In this document: piece by piece, positions 17,926 to 25,725 of the stretch
Layout: each line of letters starts with the position of its first letter
Numbering within the stretch: position 1 is the stretch's first letter
NCBI RefSeq assembly: GCF_000248055.1
Contig: NZ_BAFC01000004.1
Coordinates: 21,985-85,984 of the forward strand
Direction of reading: 5' to 3'
DNA from: Gordonia sputi NBRC 100414
GTDB lineage: Bacteria > Actinomycetota > Actinomycetes > Mycobacteriales > Mycobacteriaceae
DNA length: 64,000 nucleotides
The notes under the pieces: model-generated
Told to the model about the DNA's origin: nothing
The model's database searches: none
What the model saw: the letters and a program-made list of their open reading frames with translations, nothing else
Translations under genes and position numbers: made by a program

Positions 17926-18411
17926 ATGAGCGCCGAGTACCTTCCGCCTACCGGCCACCCCGCGATCGACTACGCCGAGCTCACCGGCGCGGCACGCGCA
18001 CTCATCGATGGCGAATCCGATCGCGTCGCCAATGCTGCCAATCTGTCGGCGCTCGTCTATCAGGCTCTGCCACAGGTCAATTGGGTTGGCTTCTACTTCT
18101 TCGACGGCCACGAGCTGGTGGTCGGCCCGTTCCAGGGAAAACCTGCCTGCGTACGCATCCCGTTGGATCGCGGCGTCTGCGGGGCTGCCGCACGGACCCG
18201 CATCACGCAACGCGTCGCCGACGTGCACGCCGTCCCCGACCACATCGCCTGTGACGCCGACAGTCGGTCGGAAATCGTTGTGCCGCTGGTGCACCACGGC
18301 GAACTCATCGGGGTCTTCGACCTCGACAGTCCGGTCACCCACCGCTTCGGAGCCGACGATCAGGCGGGTCTCGAATCGATCGCCGAGACGTTCCTCGCGT
18401 CTCTCGGGTAG
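17926..18411 (+). CDS. msrC: Free methionine-(R)-sulfoxide reductase (GAF-domain, fRMsr)
   Basis: A 161-residue single GAF-domain enzyme that reduces free Met-R-sulfoxide. It keeps the three family cysteines, Cys75 (PACVRIP), Cys85 (GVCGAA) and Cys109 (HIACDA), plus the SEIVVPL and IGVFDLDS motifs, as in E. coli YebR. ATG at 17926 begins the conserved region; no strong Shine-Dalgarno is seen. It is convergent with the flavin reductase of the organosulfur operon, only 4 bp apart. Confidence 0.9.
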   Translation: MSAEYLPPTGHPAIDYAELTGAARALIDGESDRVANAANLSALVYQALPQVNWVGFYFFDGHELVVGPFQGKPACVRIPLDRGVCGAAARTRITQRVADVHAVPDHIACDADSRSEIVVPLVHHGELIGVFDLDSPVTHRFGADDQAGLESIAETFLASLG

Positions 18412-18415
18412 CTTC

Positions 18416-18949
18416 CTAGATGACCTGCGCCAGCTTGCCGAACCCGCTGCGATGGAAGATCAGCGGATTTCCGGTCTCCGGATGGTCGACGCCGTGCAGC
18501 TCGAGCAGCACGATGATGTGATCGCCCGCCTCGACCTCGCGGTAGATGGTGCAATCGAAATGAGCCAGTCCCTCGTCGAGGGTGACCGCGCCCTCGTCGG
18601 ATGCCTTCACCGCGATGCCGTCGAATCGGTGCTCGACCGCTCCGGCGAGTTGCCGGCAGGCGGCACCCTGGTGGTCGGCGAGAATCGTGACGCCGAGGTG
18701 TGCTGCGCGTCGAAGATCCGGCCACGTCTTGGACCCCGACGCCACCGAGACCGACACCAGCGGCGGGTCGAGACTGACGCTGGTGAACGAGCTTGCGGCG
18801 AGGCCGGTCAACTGGCCGTCGACCTCTGCGGCAACCGCGACGACACCGGTCGGGAAAATGCCGAATGCCTTGCGTAGACGAGCGGGATCGAGATCCTGGT
18901 TGGTATGCAGTTCATTGGTCGGGAGTTCGTTCGGACGCGGTTCGCTCAT
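18416..18949 (-). CDS. Flavin reductase family protein (FMN-binding split barrel)
   Basis: A 177-residue flavin reductase-like protein that would supply reduced flavin to a two-component monooxygenase. Family motifs are FPTGVVAVAA, GLAASSFTSVSLDPPLVSVSV (flavin-binding) and the GDHIIVLLEL strand. ATG 18949 overlaps the upstream gene's stop as ATGA and has a purine-rich GAAGGCAGG upstream. It is last in the organosulfur operon. A second, structurally unrelated FMN reductase precedes it, so the operon carries two possible reductase partners for two monooxygenases. Confidence 0.85.
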   Translation of the reverse strand: MSEPRPNELPTNELHTNQDLDPARLRKAFGIFPTGVVAVAAEVDGQLTGLAASSFTSVSLDPPLVSVSVASGSKTWPDLRRAAHLGVTILADHQGAACRQLAGAVEHRFDGIAVKASDEGAVTLDEGLAHFDCTIYREVEAGDHIIVLLELHGVDHPETGNPLIFHRSGFGKLAQVI

Positions 18950-19443
18950 GAGCCTGCCTTCAGCAATGTGGTGACGATCGGCTTTGTCGCAGTGAGCCAT
19001 TCGGCGTATGCGGCAGGGTCGTCGTATGCGGAATCGATGACGTAGAGTCCACGTCCCGGCACCGTGCCACCGATCTCGTTGAGCACGGGGCGCAACGTGA
19101 GCTCCGGCGCGAGTGAATGTGCGGGGCTACCGCCGAGCATCAGCGGAATCGCGATGCCGGAGAGTCCTGTCCCGCCGGCGAAGCGGTCGAGGAACAGTTT
19201 CAGCAGACCGGTGTATGCGGCTTTGTATGTGGGACTGGCGAATACGACGAGATCAGCCCGGCCGACCTGTGACACGAGATCGTTGACGTACTCGTCGCCC
19301 CAGTCGAGAATCGTCGAACCAAGTGTTGCCAGGTCGACGATCAGATCGGGTTCAGAACCCGACAGTTCCGCGGCCAGATATGTTGCGGCGCCGAGTGTTC
19401 TGCTACCTGGTTTCGGGTTGCCGACGACGACCGCAGTCGTCAC
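18946..19443 (-). CDS. NAD(P)H-dependent FMN reductase, SsuE-like flavodoxin fold
   Basis: A 165-residue NADPH:FMN reductase with flavodoxin fold (VVVGNPKPGSRT phosphate loop at the N-terminus, FASPTYKAAYTGLLKLFLDRF in the middle). In sulfonate systems SsuE delivers FMNH2 to SsuD. The GTG at 19443 overlaps the SsuD-like stop (GTGA), and ATG at 18949 of the next gene overlaps its own stop, so the three genes are translationally coupled. Confidence 0.85.
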   Translation of the reverse strand: MTTAVVVGNPKPGSRTLGAATYLAAELSGSEPDLIVDLATLGSTILDWGDEYVNDLVSQVGRADLVVFASPTYKAAYTGLLKLFLDRFAGGTGLSGIAIPLMLGGSPAHSLAPELTLRPVLNEIGGTVPGRGLYVIDSAYDDPAAYAEWLTATKPIVTTLLKAGS

Positions 19444-20606
19444 GACGCCGACACCCGCTTGAGCGGTGCGGGCGACCCGAACGGAACCGATGCGCTGACC
19501 GCGACAGGAGCGGGGTGCTCCCACAGTCCGCGACGGGTGAGCTCGGGAAGCACACCCTCCCCGAACCAATACGACTCCTCGAGATGCGGGTAGCCCGACA
19601 GCACGAATTCGTCGATCCCCACCTCGTGATACGCCTCGATCAGGTCGGCGATCTCGGTGAAGGAGCCGACCATTGCGGTTCCCGCACCGCCGCGCACCAG
19701 GCCGACGCCCGCCCAGAGGTTCGGGTAGATCTCCAGCCCGTCCTTGGACCCCTTGTTCAGCGCGAGCATGCGCTGCTGCCCCTCCGACGCCGAGCGTTTC
19801 AGCCCCGCCTGGATGCGCGCGATGTCGTCTTCGGAGATGTTGGCCAGCAGGCGATCCGCTTCGGCCCACGCGGCTTCGGAGGTGTCCCGCGCAATGGTGT
19901 GCAACCGGATTCCGTACTTCAGTTCGCGACCCTGCTCTTCCGCGGCGGCACGGACACGAGAAATCTTCTCTGCCACGGCCTCTGGCGGCTCGCCCCAGGT
20001 GAGGTAGACGTCGGCATGCTTCGCCGACACCGCGATTCCTTCGGGCGACGAGCCGCCGAAGTAGATCTGCGGCAACGGATCCGGGATCTGGTGCAACACC
20101 GCGTTTTCGACGGAGAGGTACTGACCGTCGAAGTTCACCGTGTCGCCGGTCCAGAGCCGTCGCACGATCTCCAGGAACTCGTCGGCCCTGGCGTAGCGCT
20201 GCTTCTTGTCGAGGAAGTCGCCGAACATCCGCTGCTCGGCGTCCTCACCGCCGGTGACCACGTTGAGCAGGAGTCGACCACCGGAGAGATTCTGAAACGT
20301 CCCGGCCATCTGCGCGGCCAGGAACGGCGCGGTCATCCCCGGGCGGAATGCCACGAGGAACTTCAGACGCTCGGAGACGCTGCTGATCATGGCCGTGCTG
20401 ACCCACGCGTCCTCACACCAGGCACCCGTCGGAGTGAGCGCGGCCTCGAAGCCGAGCTGCTCGGCGCTGCGCGCGATCTGTCCCAGATACTGCACCGACG
20501 CCGGTCGACCAGCGGCTTCGGCAGCGACGCCGTGACCACCTCCGACGACATTGCGGCTGTCACCACCGTTGGTGGGCAGGAACCAATGGAACTTCAGGGA
20601 GCTCAC
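19440..20606 (-). CDS. FMNH2-dependent alkanesulfonate-type monooxygenase, SsuD-like
   Basis: A 388-residue LLM-class monooxygenase, full length for SsuD (about 380), expected to cleave a C-S bond of a sulfonate or sulfone using FMNH2. Family features are the N-terminal KFHWFLPTNGGDSR, RFEAA/AWVSTA region, GGRLLLNVVTGG, and PQIYFGGSSPEG. The GTG start at 20606 has GGAGAGAGG 8 nt upstream. An 18-codon upstream frame (20603-20659) ends by overlapping this start. It is downstream of the SfnG-like gene after 184 bp, so it may have its own promoter or regulated leader. Confidence 0.88.
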   Translation of the reverse strand: MSSLKFHWFLPTNGGDSRNVVGGGHGVAAEAAGRPASVQYLGQIARSAEQLGFEAALTPTGAWCEDAWVSTAMISSVSERLKFLVAFRPGMTAPFLAAQMAGTFQNLSGGRLLLNVVTGGEDAEQRMFGDFLDKKQRYARADEFLEIVRRLWTGDTVNFDGQYLSVENAVLHQIPDPLPQIYFGGSSPEGIAVSAKHADVYLTWGEPPEAVAEKISRVRAAAEEQGRELKYGIRLHTIARDTSEAAWAEADRLLANISEDDIARIQAGLKRSASEGQQRMLALNKGSKDGLEIYPNLWAGVGLVRGGAGTAMVGSFTEIADLIEAYHEVGIDEFVLSGYPHLEESYWFGEGVLPELTRRGLWEHPAPVAVSASVPFGSPAPLKRVSAS

Positions 20607-20659
20607 GTAAAGCCTCTCTCCTCGATCGACGCATCTCGTCGCTCGACACATCCGGGCAT
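20603..20659 (-). CDS. Possible 18-codon leader peptide (uORF) coupled to the SsuD-like gene
   Basis: An ATG at 20659 opens an 18-residue frame (MPGCVERRDASIEERGFT) whose TGA overlaps the SsuD-like GTG as GTGA. It contains one Cys; a TTG further upstream would add another. Cysteine-containing leader peptides control some actinobacterial sulfur genes, so a regulatory role is plausible. It has no good ribosome site of its own. The full 184-bp gap also holds a 7-bp inverted pair (20703-20709 with 20740-20746). Confidence 0.35.
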   Translation of the reverse strand: MPGCVERRDASIEERGFT

Positions 20660-20790
20660 CGAGCGCGAGCAGGTGCCGCGCCGTAGGCGCAACTACACCA
20701 GTTCAGTGCAGGTGGAGAGTTTTTCCAAGGGTTGCGTTCGCACTGATTACTAGATTTGCCACCCGCTGACTGCCGCCTGCTAGCGCTGGA

Positions 20791-21900
20791 TCACGACGCA
20801 CTGACTTGGAGTTCGGCGCTCCCGATACGCTCCCTGACCCGCGGAATGACTTCGCCGGCAAAGCGCTCCATCTCCGCTTCGAACGGTTGGAACTGCAGCA
20901 TGAAGGTCTCGATGCCGGCGTTGTGAAACTCGACGATCCGGTCGGCCACCTCGTCGTAGCTGCCGACGAGTCCCGCCGCGGTTCCGCCATTCGTCCCGAT
21001 TGCCGGGTACTTCGCAAATGTCTGGAACATCACAGCCTTCTCGTCGGCGCCGGCGATTATCGACGCCGTGTACTCCTCGTCGAGTCGGTTGAGTTCCCAG
21101 TGGCGGTCGAGCTCGGCCTGCGCCTCGGCGGCAGTCGGCCGCGCCACGACGAACGCTGCGAGCCCGTACCGCACCGGGTCGCCGTGGCGTGGTCGTGCGG
21201 CGACTGATCCGATGAGCTCGCGCACGCTGTCGATCGGTTGCCCGTTGATGAACCACACGTCGCCCTGGTCGGCGACCAGGTCACGCGCCCGATCGCTCTC
21301 GCCACCGACGTAGATCTGCGGCCGTTCGCGGTAGAGCCCGGTCGGACTGAGTTGATAGCCGTCGATGTCGAAGAACTTTCCGTGATGTTCGACGACCTCG
21401 CCCGCCAGCAACCTGCGTACGACCAAGAGCCATTCGGCACCATAGGCGTATCGGTCGTCATGCTCGGGGAAGGCGATGCCCGCCCGCTCGATCTCGGGTT
21501 TGTACCAGGCGTTGACCACGTTCAACGACAGCCGACCGCGAGAGATCTCTTCGATCGTCGCTGCCTGCTTAGCCAGTACGACCGGATGAAACAGCAATGG
21601 CTTGATTGCGGCGATCAACTCGATCTTCGTCGTCGACGCCGCGAGCGCCGCGACCGCTGTCCAGGTCTCCAACTGTTCCCAGTCGTGTGAGAACGGATTG
21701 ATCAGGTGCTGAGCAACCAATGTGCTTTCGTATCCGAGGTTCTCGGCCTGCTGGATCAGGTTCAGGTTGCGTCGCCACGATGCGTCGACCGGGTCATCGG
21801 GGTGGTGGGCCGACGCCCATGTGCCGTACACATTGGCCCACACACCGAACCTGGGTCCGGCCCGTCGTGCTGCATCATCGTTGGTCACGTTGTCGGTCAT
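20791..21900 (-). CDS. FMNH2-dependent monooxygenase, SfnG-like (dimethylsulfone type)
   Basis: A 369-residue LLM-class flavin monooxygenase. The layout, FGVWANV opening, LAKQAATIEEISRGRLSLNVVNAWYKPE segment, EHDDRYAYGAEWL, PQIYVGGES and the C-terminal FEAEMERFAGEVIP follow dimethylsulfone monooxygenase SfnG as remembered from Pseudomonas. The enzyme would oxidise a sulfone to a sulfinate. Related enzymes act on alkanesulfonates, so the substrate is tentative. The ATG at 21900 begins MTDNVTNDD. It follows the binding-lipoprotein gene after 19 bp in the organosulfur operon. Confidence 0.8.
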   Translation of the reverse strand: MTDNVTNDDAARRAGPRFGVWANVYGTWASAHHPDDPVDASWRRNLNLIQQAENLGYESTLVAQHLINPFSHDWEQLETWTAVAALAASTTKIELIAAIKPLLFHPVVLAKQAATIEEISRGRLSLNVVNAWYKPEIERAGIAFPEHDDRYAYGAEWLLVVRRLLAGEVVEHHGKFFDIDGYQLSPTGLYRERPQIYVGGESDRARDLVADQGDVWFINGQPIDSVRELIGSVAARPRHGDPVRYGLAAFVVARPTAAEAQAELDRHWELNRLDEEYTASIIAGADEKAVMFQTFAKYPAIGTNGGTAAGLVGSYDEVADRIVEFHNAGIETFMLQFQPFEAEMERFAGEVIPRVRERIGSAELQVSAS

Positions 21901-21919
21901 AGTATTTCGCTTCCATTGC

Positions 21920-22963
21920 TCAGGAGTTGGATGACGCGGGTGCGCGATAGAACCAGTCGTCGAGCGAGAAGTCCTTCTTGATGCTCTTCTTCGCGACGAG
22001 GAATTCTTTTGTGCCGCGCAGCAATGTGACGCCTGCGTCGGGGAATGGCTCGGTCGAGTACCCGTCGGGGTTCGCGGCTTGACGGATCGCCTCGGCGGGC
22101 GCCTTGGAGTTCTTGACCTCGAAGTCCACGTACTCGTTCCAGTGCGCCTTGGCATAGGTCACGGCGCTCGCGTGCAGCTGCTGCCAGGTCGCGGCGAACG
22201 TCGGATGCTTGTCGAGGAAGCCGCTCTCGGCGACAGTCGACGATGTTCCGGCGAGATGCGGGTGGTCCCGGTAAACGGAGTCGACGAGGTGGAATCCCTT
22301 GAGTTCAAACATCTGCAGCGATACCGATGGCACGACGCCCGGCAGTGCGGCACCGTCGATCTCGCCCGCTCCCAGTGGGGCCTCCTGATCCGCCGGGTAC
22401 AGGTGCACTAGTTCAGCGGTGACGCCCTCCTCCTGCAGAGCACCCTGGAGGTAGCGATCGATGTATGACCCCTTGGGTACACCGATCTTCTTGCCCTGCA
22501 GATCTTTCAGGGTCTTGATCGTCGGGTCTTTCGCGACGACTCCGGCGTTGAGGTTGAACTGCTCGATGTTGATGAGTCGGGTGTCGAGGCCGCTGCCGCG
22601 CGCCACCAGCGCGGGGGTGTCGCCGTACTGTGCGACGTCGAGCCGCCCGCCGACGAGCGCCTGGTTCAGATCGGGGCCGTTGGGAAAGCTGACAACCTCG
22701 ATGTTCTTCACCCCGAGAGAGGAGAGCGCAGGCAGCAGTTGGCCTCTACTGTGTGCGTACCCAGTAGGCCCGGTCAGGATGTTTGCCGAACCGATCACGC
22801 CTACGCGCAATGTGTCAATGACGTCTCGCTGCGCACCCGAGTTCTGTTGGCCGCCGCAGGCAGTGAGCGCCAGTCCTGCGAGAAGTGACGCGCTGATGAG
22901 CGCGAGAAGGCGGACCGCGACAGGGCGGATCCTCAATGGGCGGTTCATGGTGTTCCGTTTCAT
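21920..22963 (-). CDS. ABC transporter substrate-binding lipoprotein, SsuA-like
   Basis: A 347-residue extracytoplasmic binding protein. A lipoprotein signal peptide ends in the lipobox LTAC (Cys36). The mature part has the NMT1/SsuA fold: RVGVIGSANILTG, GRLDVAQYGDTPALVARGSG, LQGKKIGVPKGS. It would capture a sulfonate, sulfone or related anion for the adjacent permease and ATPase. The start at 22963 overlaps the ferredoxin stop as ATGA; the in-frame ATG at 22948 is an alternative. Confidence 0.87.
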   Translation of the reverse strand: MKRNTMNRPLRIRPVAVRLLALISASLLAGLALTACGGQQNSGAQRDVIDTLRVGVIGSANILTGPTGYAHSRGQLLPALSSLGVKNIEVVSFPNGPDLNQALVGGRLDVAQYGDTPALVARGSGLDTRLINIEQFNLNAGVVAKDPTIKTLKDLQGKKIGVPKGSYIDRYLQGALQEEGVTAELVHLYPADQEAPLGAGEIDGAALPGVVPSVSLQMFELKGFHLVDSVYRDHPHLAGTSSTVAESGFLDKHPTFAATWQQLHASAVTYAKAHWNEYVDFEVKNSKAPAEAIRQAANPDGYSTEPFPDAGVTLLRGTKEFLVAKKSIKKDFSLDDWFYRAPASSNS

Positions 22964-23334
22964 GATCTCTGGTGTGATGGCGTGGTTGCGGCTACGCGTG
23001 CCGCGTTCCTCGGTGGTGGGTCGCCGTGTGGGATCTCGGGTCCTACCGCGGTTCGACTGCCGGGTTCGCGTCCCTTACCCCAGCCGATGTGCTCGCGATA
23101 GGTGCCGATGAGGTCGGTGCGCAGCAGATCCACGTCGTCGACCGGCGTCGACTCGGGGCTCACATAGAGCGCATCGGTCGGGCAGTATGCCTCGCACATG
23201 AAGCACGTCTGACAGTCCGTCTGGCGTGCGATGACGGGGATACCCGACTCTGTCGAGTCGAACACGTTTGTCGGGCAGACACTTACGCACCTATCGCATG
23301 CGATACATGCGTCGGCGAGAACCAGTTCGATCAT
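22960..23334 (-). CDS. Two-[4Fe-4S] ferredoxin-like protein, AprB-like partner
   Basis: A 124-residue iron-sulfur protein with two four-cysteine clusters, CIACDRCVSVCP (about residues 9-20) and CQTCFMCEAYCP (about 39-50), i.e. two [4Fe-4S] centres. The remaining C-terminal 70 residues are charged and proline-rich, with no recognised domain. It overlaps the flavoprotein stop (ATGA) and precedes the binding lipoprotein. Pairing with a fumarate-reductase-type flavoprotein is the layout of adenylylsulfate reductase (AprBA). It is probably its electron donor or acceptor; the reaction is not known. Confidence 0.82.
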   Translation of the reverse strand: MIELVLADACIACDRCVSVCPTNVFDSTESGIPVIARQTDCQTCFMCEAYCPTDALYVSPESTPVDDVDLLRTDLIGTYREHIGWGKGREPGSRTAVGPEIPHGDPPPRNAARVAATTPSHQRS

Positions 23335-24938
23335 GCGACTCTCACCTGATGAGGCCGCAGCGAACCCGGAAGCGCAGGCGTGCGACGGATCTCGACGTCG
23401 TCGAGTCCCTTGATGAGGACGTGACCGTGTTGCGCCGGGTCGAGAGCGGGAAAGTCGTCGCGCGTGCTCATCCCACGCGATTCCGTTCGCGCGAGGGCCG
23501 ACGTGTAGATCCACCGTCCGACAGCGGTGATCGCTGCAGCCTGCCTGGTGAGGACTCGCCCACGAGCCGTCGACGCACCGAAGTCACTGTGCGACAGTGC
23601 CTCCCAAATACTGTTCAATTCACCCAGCGCGGGCGTCAACCGGATCCCGTCACGTAGATAGTTCTTCTCGAACGGCAGGAGCTGTGACTGCGCTGAGACG
23701 ACGACGGCGTCGGGGTTCAGCGTCGTATCGCCGACTCCGAGTCCGACTCGTCCCGCACCCCTCAGTGACGCGACCGCTCGACGCCCGTGCGCCAACGCAT
23801 CTCGCGCTGCACCCGCGCCCGCAAAGGTGCCCGACGACATCGCCCAGGCGGCGTTGTGACTGCCTCCCCCGGTGAAGCCGCCGCAAATGCGCTCACGCGT
23901 TGCGGCGTCTCCCGCGGCGTAGAGGCCTTCGACGCCTGTCCAGCAGTCGTCGTCGATCACGTTCACCCCACCAGTGCCGCGCACCGTCCCCTCCGCGAGG
24001 AGATCGACCTCGAACCGCTGGGTGAACGGGTCGATTCCGCGTCGATCGAACTGCAGGAAGAAGTTGGGTTGGCCCAGCCTCATCTGGGCGGCGGTCGTCT
24101 CGTCTGCGCGGTCGAGCTGCGCGAAGACCTTCTCCGTCAACAGGGTTCGCGCGATCACTGAGCGTCCTCTCATCGAGCCCGCGCCTTCGACGATCCTGCC
24201 GTCCTCGTGATAGAAGCTCGCGTACCCGTAGTAGGCCGTCTTGGTGATCGTCGAACCCTTCGGGACGATCCCGTACGCGTTGCCGAACTCCATCCCGGAG
24301 AACTCGGCACCGACTTCGGCCGCCATCAGCGCGCCGTCGCCGGTGTCGACGTTTGTGCCCAGCGCGCGTGAGAGGAACGCACACCCTCCGGTCGCCAGCA
24401 CCACCGCACCAGCACTGATGCGGTACTCGTCGCCGGTCTGGCGCTGCACACCCGCGGCGCCCGACACTCGGCCGGCGTTGTCGAACAGCAGCTCGAGCGC
24501 CGGCGAGTGATCGAGAATGCGAACCCCCCTGCGCTGCAGCCATGCTCGCATTCGCCTCATGTATTCGGGGCCTTGCAGACCGCTGCGGATCGGTTCGCCG
24601 GTCTTCTCATCGATCGGGTACGGGTAGCGGCCCTCGTCGCCGAGACGTCGCATGTTCGCGTACGTCTGGTCGAGTACCCGGTCCATCCAGTTGTGGTCGG
24701 CCAGGTATCCACCGAGTTGCTCCCGATCGGCCTTGGCCTTCGCCCGCCGCTCGGGATCCGGCACGACGTACCAAACTCCCGTTCCCGCAGGCGCGGTGGT
24801 TCCCGACGTACCGCAGTAGCCCTTGTCGACGAGGACCACTTCGGCACCTCGATCTCGGGCATTCAACGCAGCCCACGCCGCGGCCGGTCCACCGCCAAGA
24901 ACGAGCACGTCCGTCTGCAGGGTGAGTTGCTCAGTCAT
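23331..24938 (-). CDS. FAD-dependent oxidoreductase, fumarate reductase/AprA-like flavoprotein
   Basis: A 535-residue flavoprotein of the succinate dehydrogenase/fumarate reductase/AprA class. The N-terminal dinucleotide-binding motif is VLVLGGGPAAAWAAL, followed by GTSGTTAPAGTG, VVLATGGCAF, the GVEGLYAAGDAA loop and GGFTGGGSHNAAWAMSSGTFAG. It is shorter than bona fide AprA (about 610-660 residues). It lies inside a sulfonate-type ABC operon between ATPase and ferredoxin genes with overlapping stops and starts, so a role in oxidising or reducing an imported sulfur compound is inferred. ATG 24938 overlaps the ATPase stop by 8 bp. Confidence 0.82.
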   Translation of the reverse strand: MTEQLTLQTDVLVLGGGPAAAWAALNARDRGAEVVLVDKGYCGTSGTTAPAGTGVWYVVPDPERRAKAKADREQLGGYLADHNWMDRVLDQTYANMRRLGDEGRYPYPIDEKTGEPIRSGLQGPEYMRRMRAWLQRRGVRILDHSPALELLFDNAGRVSGAAGVQRQTGDEYRISAGAVVLATGGCAFLSRALGTNVDTGDGALMAAEVGAEFSGMEFGNAYGIVPKGSTITKTAYYGYASFYHEDGRIVEGAGSMRGRSVIARTLLTEKVFAQLDRADETTAAQMRLGQPNFFLQFDRRGIDPFTQRFEVDLLAEGTVRGTGGVNVIDDDCWTGVEGLYAAGDAATRERICGGFTGGGSHNAAWAMSSGTFAGAGAARDALAHGRRAVASLRGAGRVGLGVGDTTLNPDAVVVSAQSQLLPFEKNYLRDGIRLTPALGELNSIWEALSHSDFGASTARGRVLTRQAAAITAVGRWIYTSALARTESRGMSTRDDFPALDPAQHGHVLIKGLDDVEIRRTPALPGSLRPHQVRVA

Positions 24939-25725
24939 CAGGGTTCTCCGGTTCTCGAGTGTGTGTGCCATCTGGGCCCCGTCCGACGCCGAGCGCGGAC
25001 AGCAGTGTTCTGCGTAGGTCGACGAACCTCGGATCCGTGATGTCTCGCGGATGGTCGAGATCGACGGGAATGTCTTCGGCGATCCGTCCGTCGCGGAGCA
25101 CAAGTGCCCGATCCGCAAGTAGCACAGCCTCTTCGACATCGTGGGTCACAAGCAGCGTGGCGGGGCGATGCCGCTGCCAGAGCTTTTCGACGAGCGATTG
25201 GGCGTTCAGTCGCGTCAGCGCATCGAGCGCACCGAACGGTTCGTCGAGGAGTAGCAGGTCGGGTTCACGTACGAGCGCCCGCGCCAACGCAACTCGTTGC
25301 GCCTCACCCCCGGAGAGCGTGGTCGGCCACGAATTCTCCTTCGATGCGAGACCGACCTCGGCCAACGCCTGCACCGATCGGTCACGGGGCCGCGCACCCC
25401 GCAGGCCGAGTGCGACATTCCGCCACACCGGAAGCCAGGGAACCAATCGATGTTCCTGGAAGACAATCGCTTTGGCAGTCGGGGCTTCGATAGTTCCGGT
25501 GAATCCGTCGTCGAGACCGCCGATTCCGCGCAGCAGCGTGCTCTTGCCAGAACCGCTCGCACCCAACAGCGCGACGAACTCTCCCGCTCCGATGCGAAGG
25601 TCGACGTTGCGCAGCACGTCGCGATCGCCGAACGTCCTGCCTGCGTTCTCGACGACAACACCGCTGCCCCTGGTCGTCTCGATGCCGGACGATGATGCGG
25701 CTTGGGCCGCTACGGTGTCGGTCAT
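24931..25725 (-). CDS. ABC transporter ATPase, SsuB-like
   Basis: A 264-residue nucleotide-binding subunit of a nitrate/sulfonate/taurine-type importer. Walker A GASGSGKST, Q-loop VFQEHRLVPW, signature LSGGEAQR, Walker B LLLLDEPFGALD and the switch His (THDVEEA) are all present. The ATG at 25725 overlaps the permease stop. A 40-residue C-terminal tail after the core is hydrophilic. It energises uptake with the permease just upstream and the lipoprotein four genes on. Confidence 0.92.
   Translation of the reverse strand: MTDTVAAQAASSSGIETTRGSGVVVENAGRTFGDRDVLRNVDLRIGAGEFVALLGASGSGKSTLLRGIGGLDDGFTGTIEAPTAKAIVFQEHRLVPWLPVWRNVALGLRGARPRDRSVQALAEVGLASKENSWPTTLSGGEAQRVALARALVREPDLLLLDEPFGALDALTRLNAQSLVEKLWQRHRPATLLVTHDVEEAVLLADRALVLRDGRIAEDIPVDLDHPRDITDPRFVDLRRTLLSALGVGRGPDGTHTREPENPDD

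Noticed and set aside
20607..20790. SAM-type riboswitch upstream of the SsuD-like gene
   Set aside because: GCAACC occurs, but I could not place the conserved helices of any SAM riboswitch class. Only a possible leader peptide is reported.
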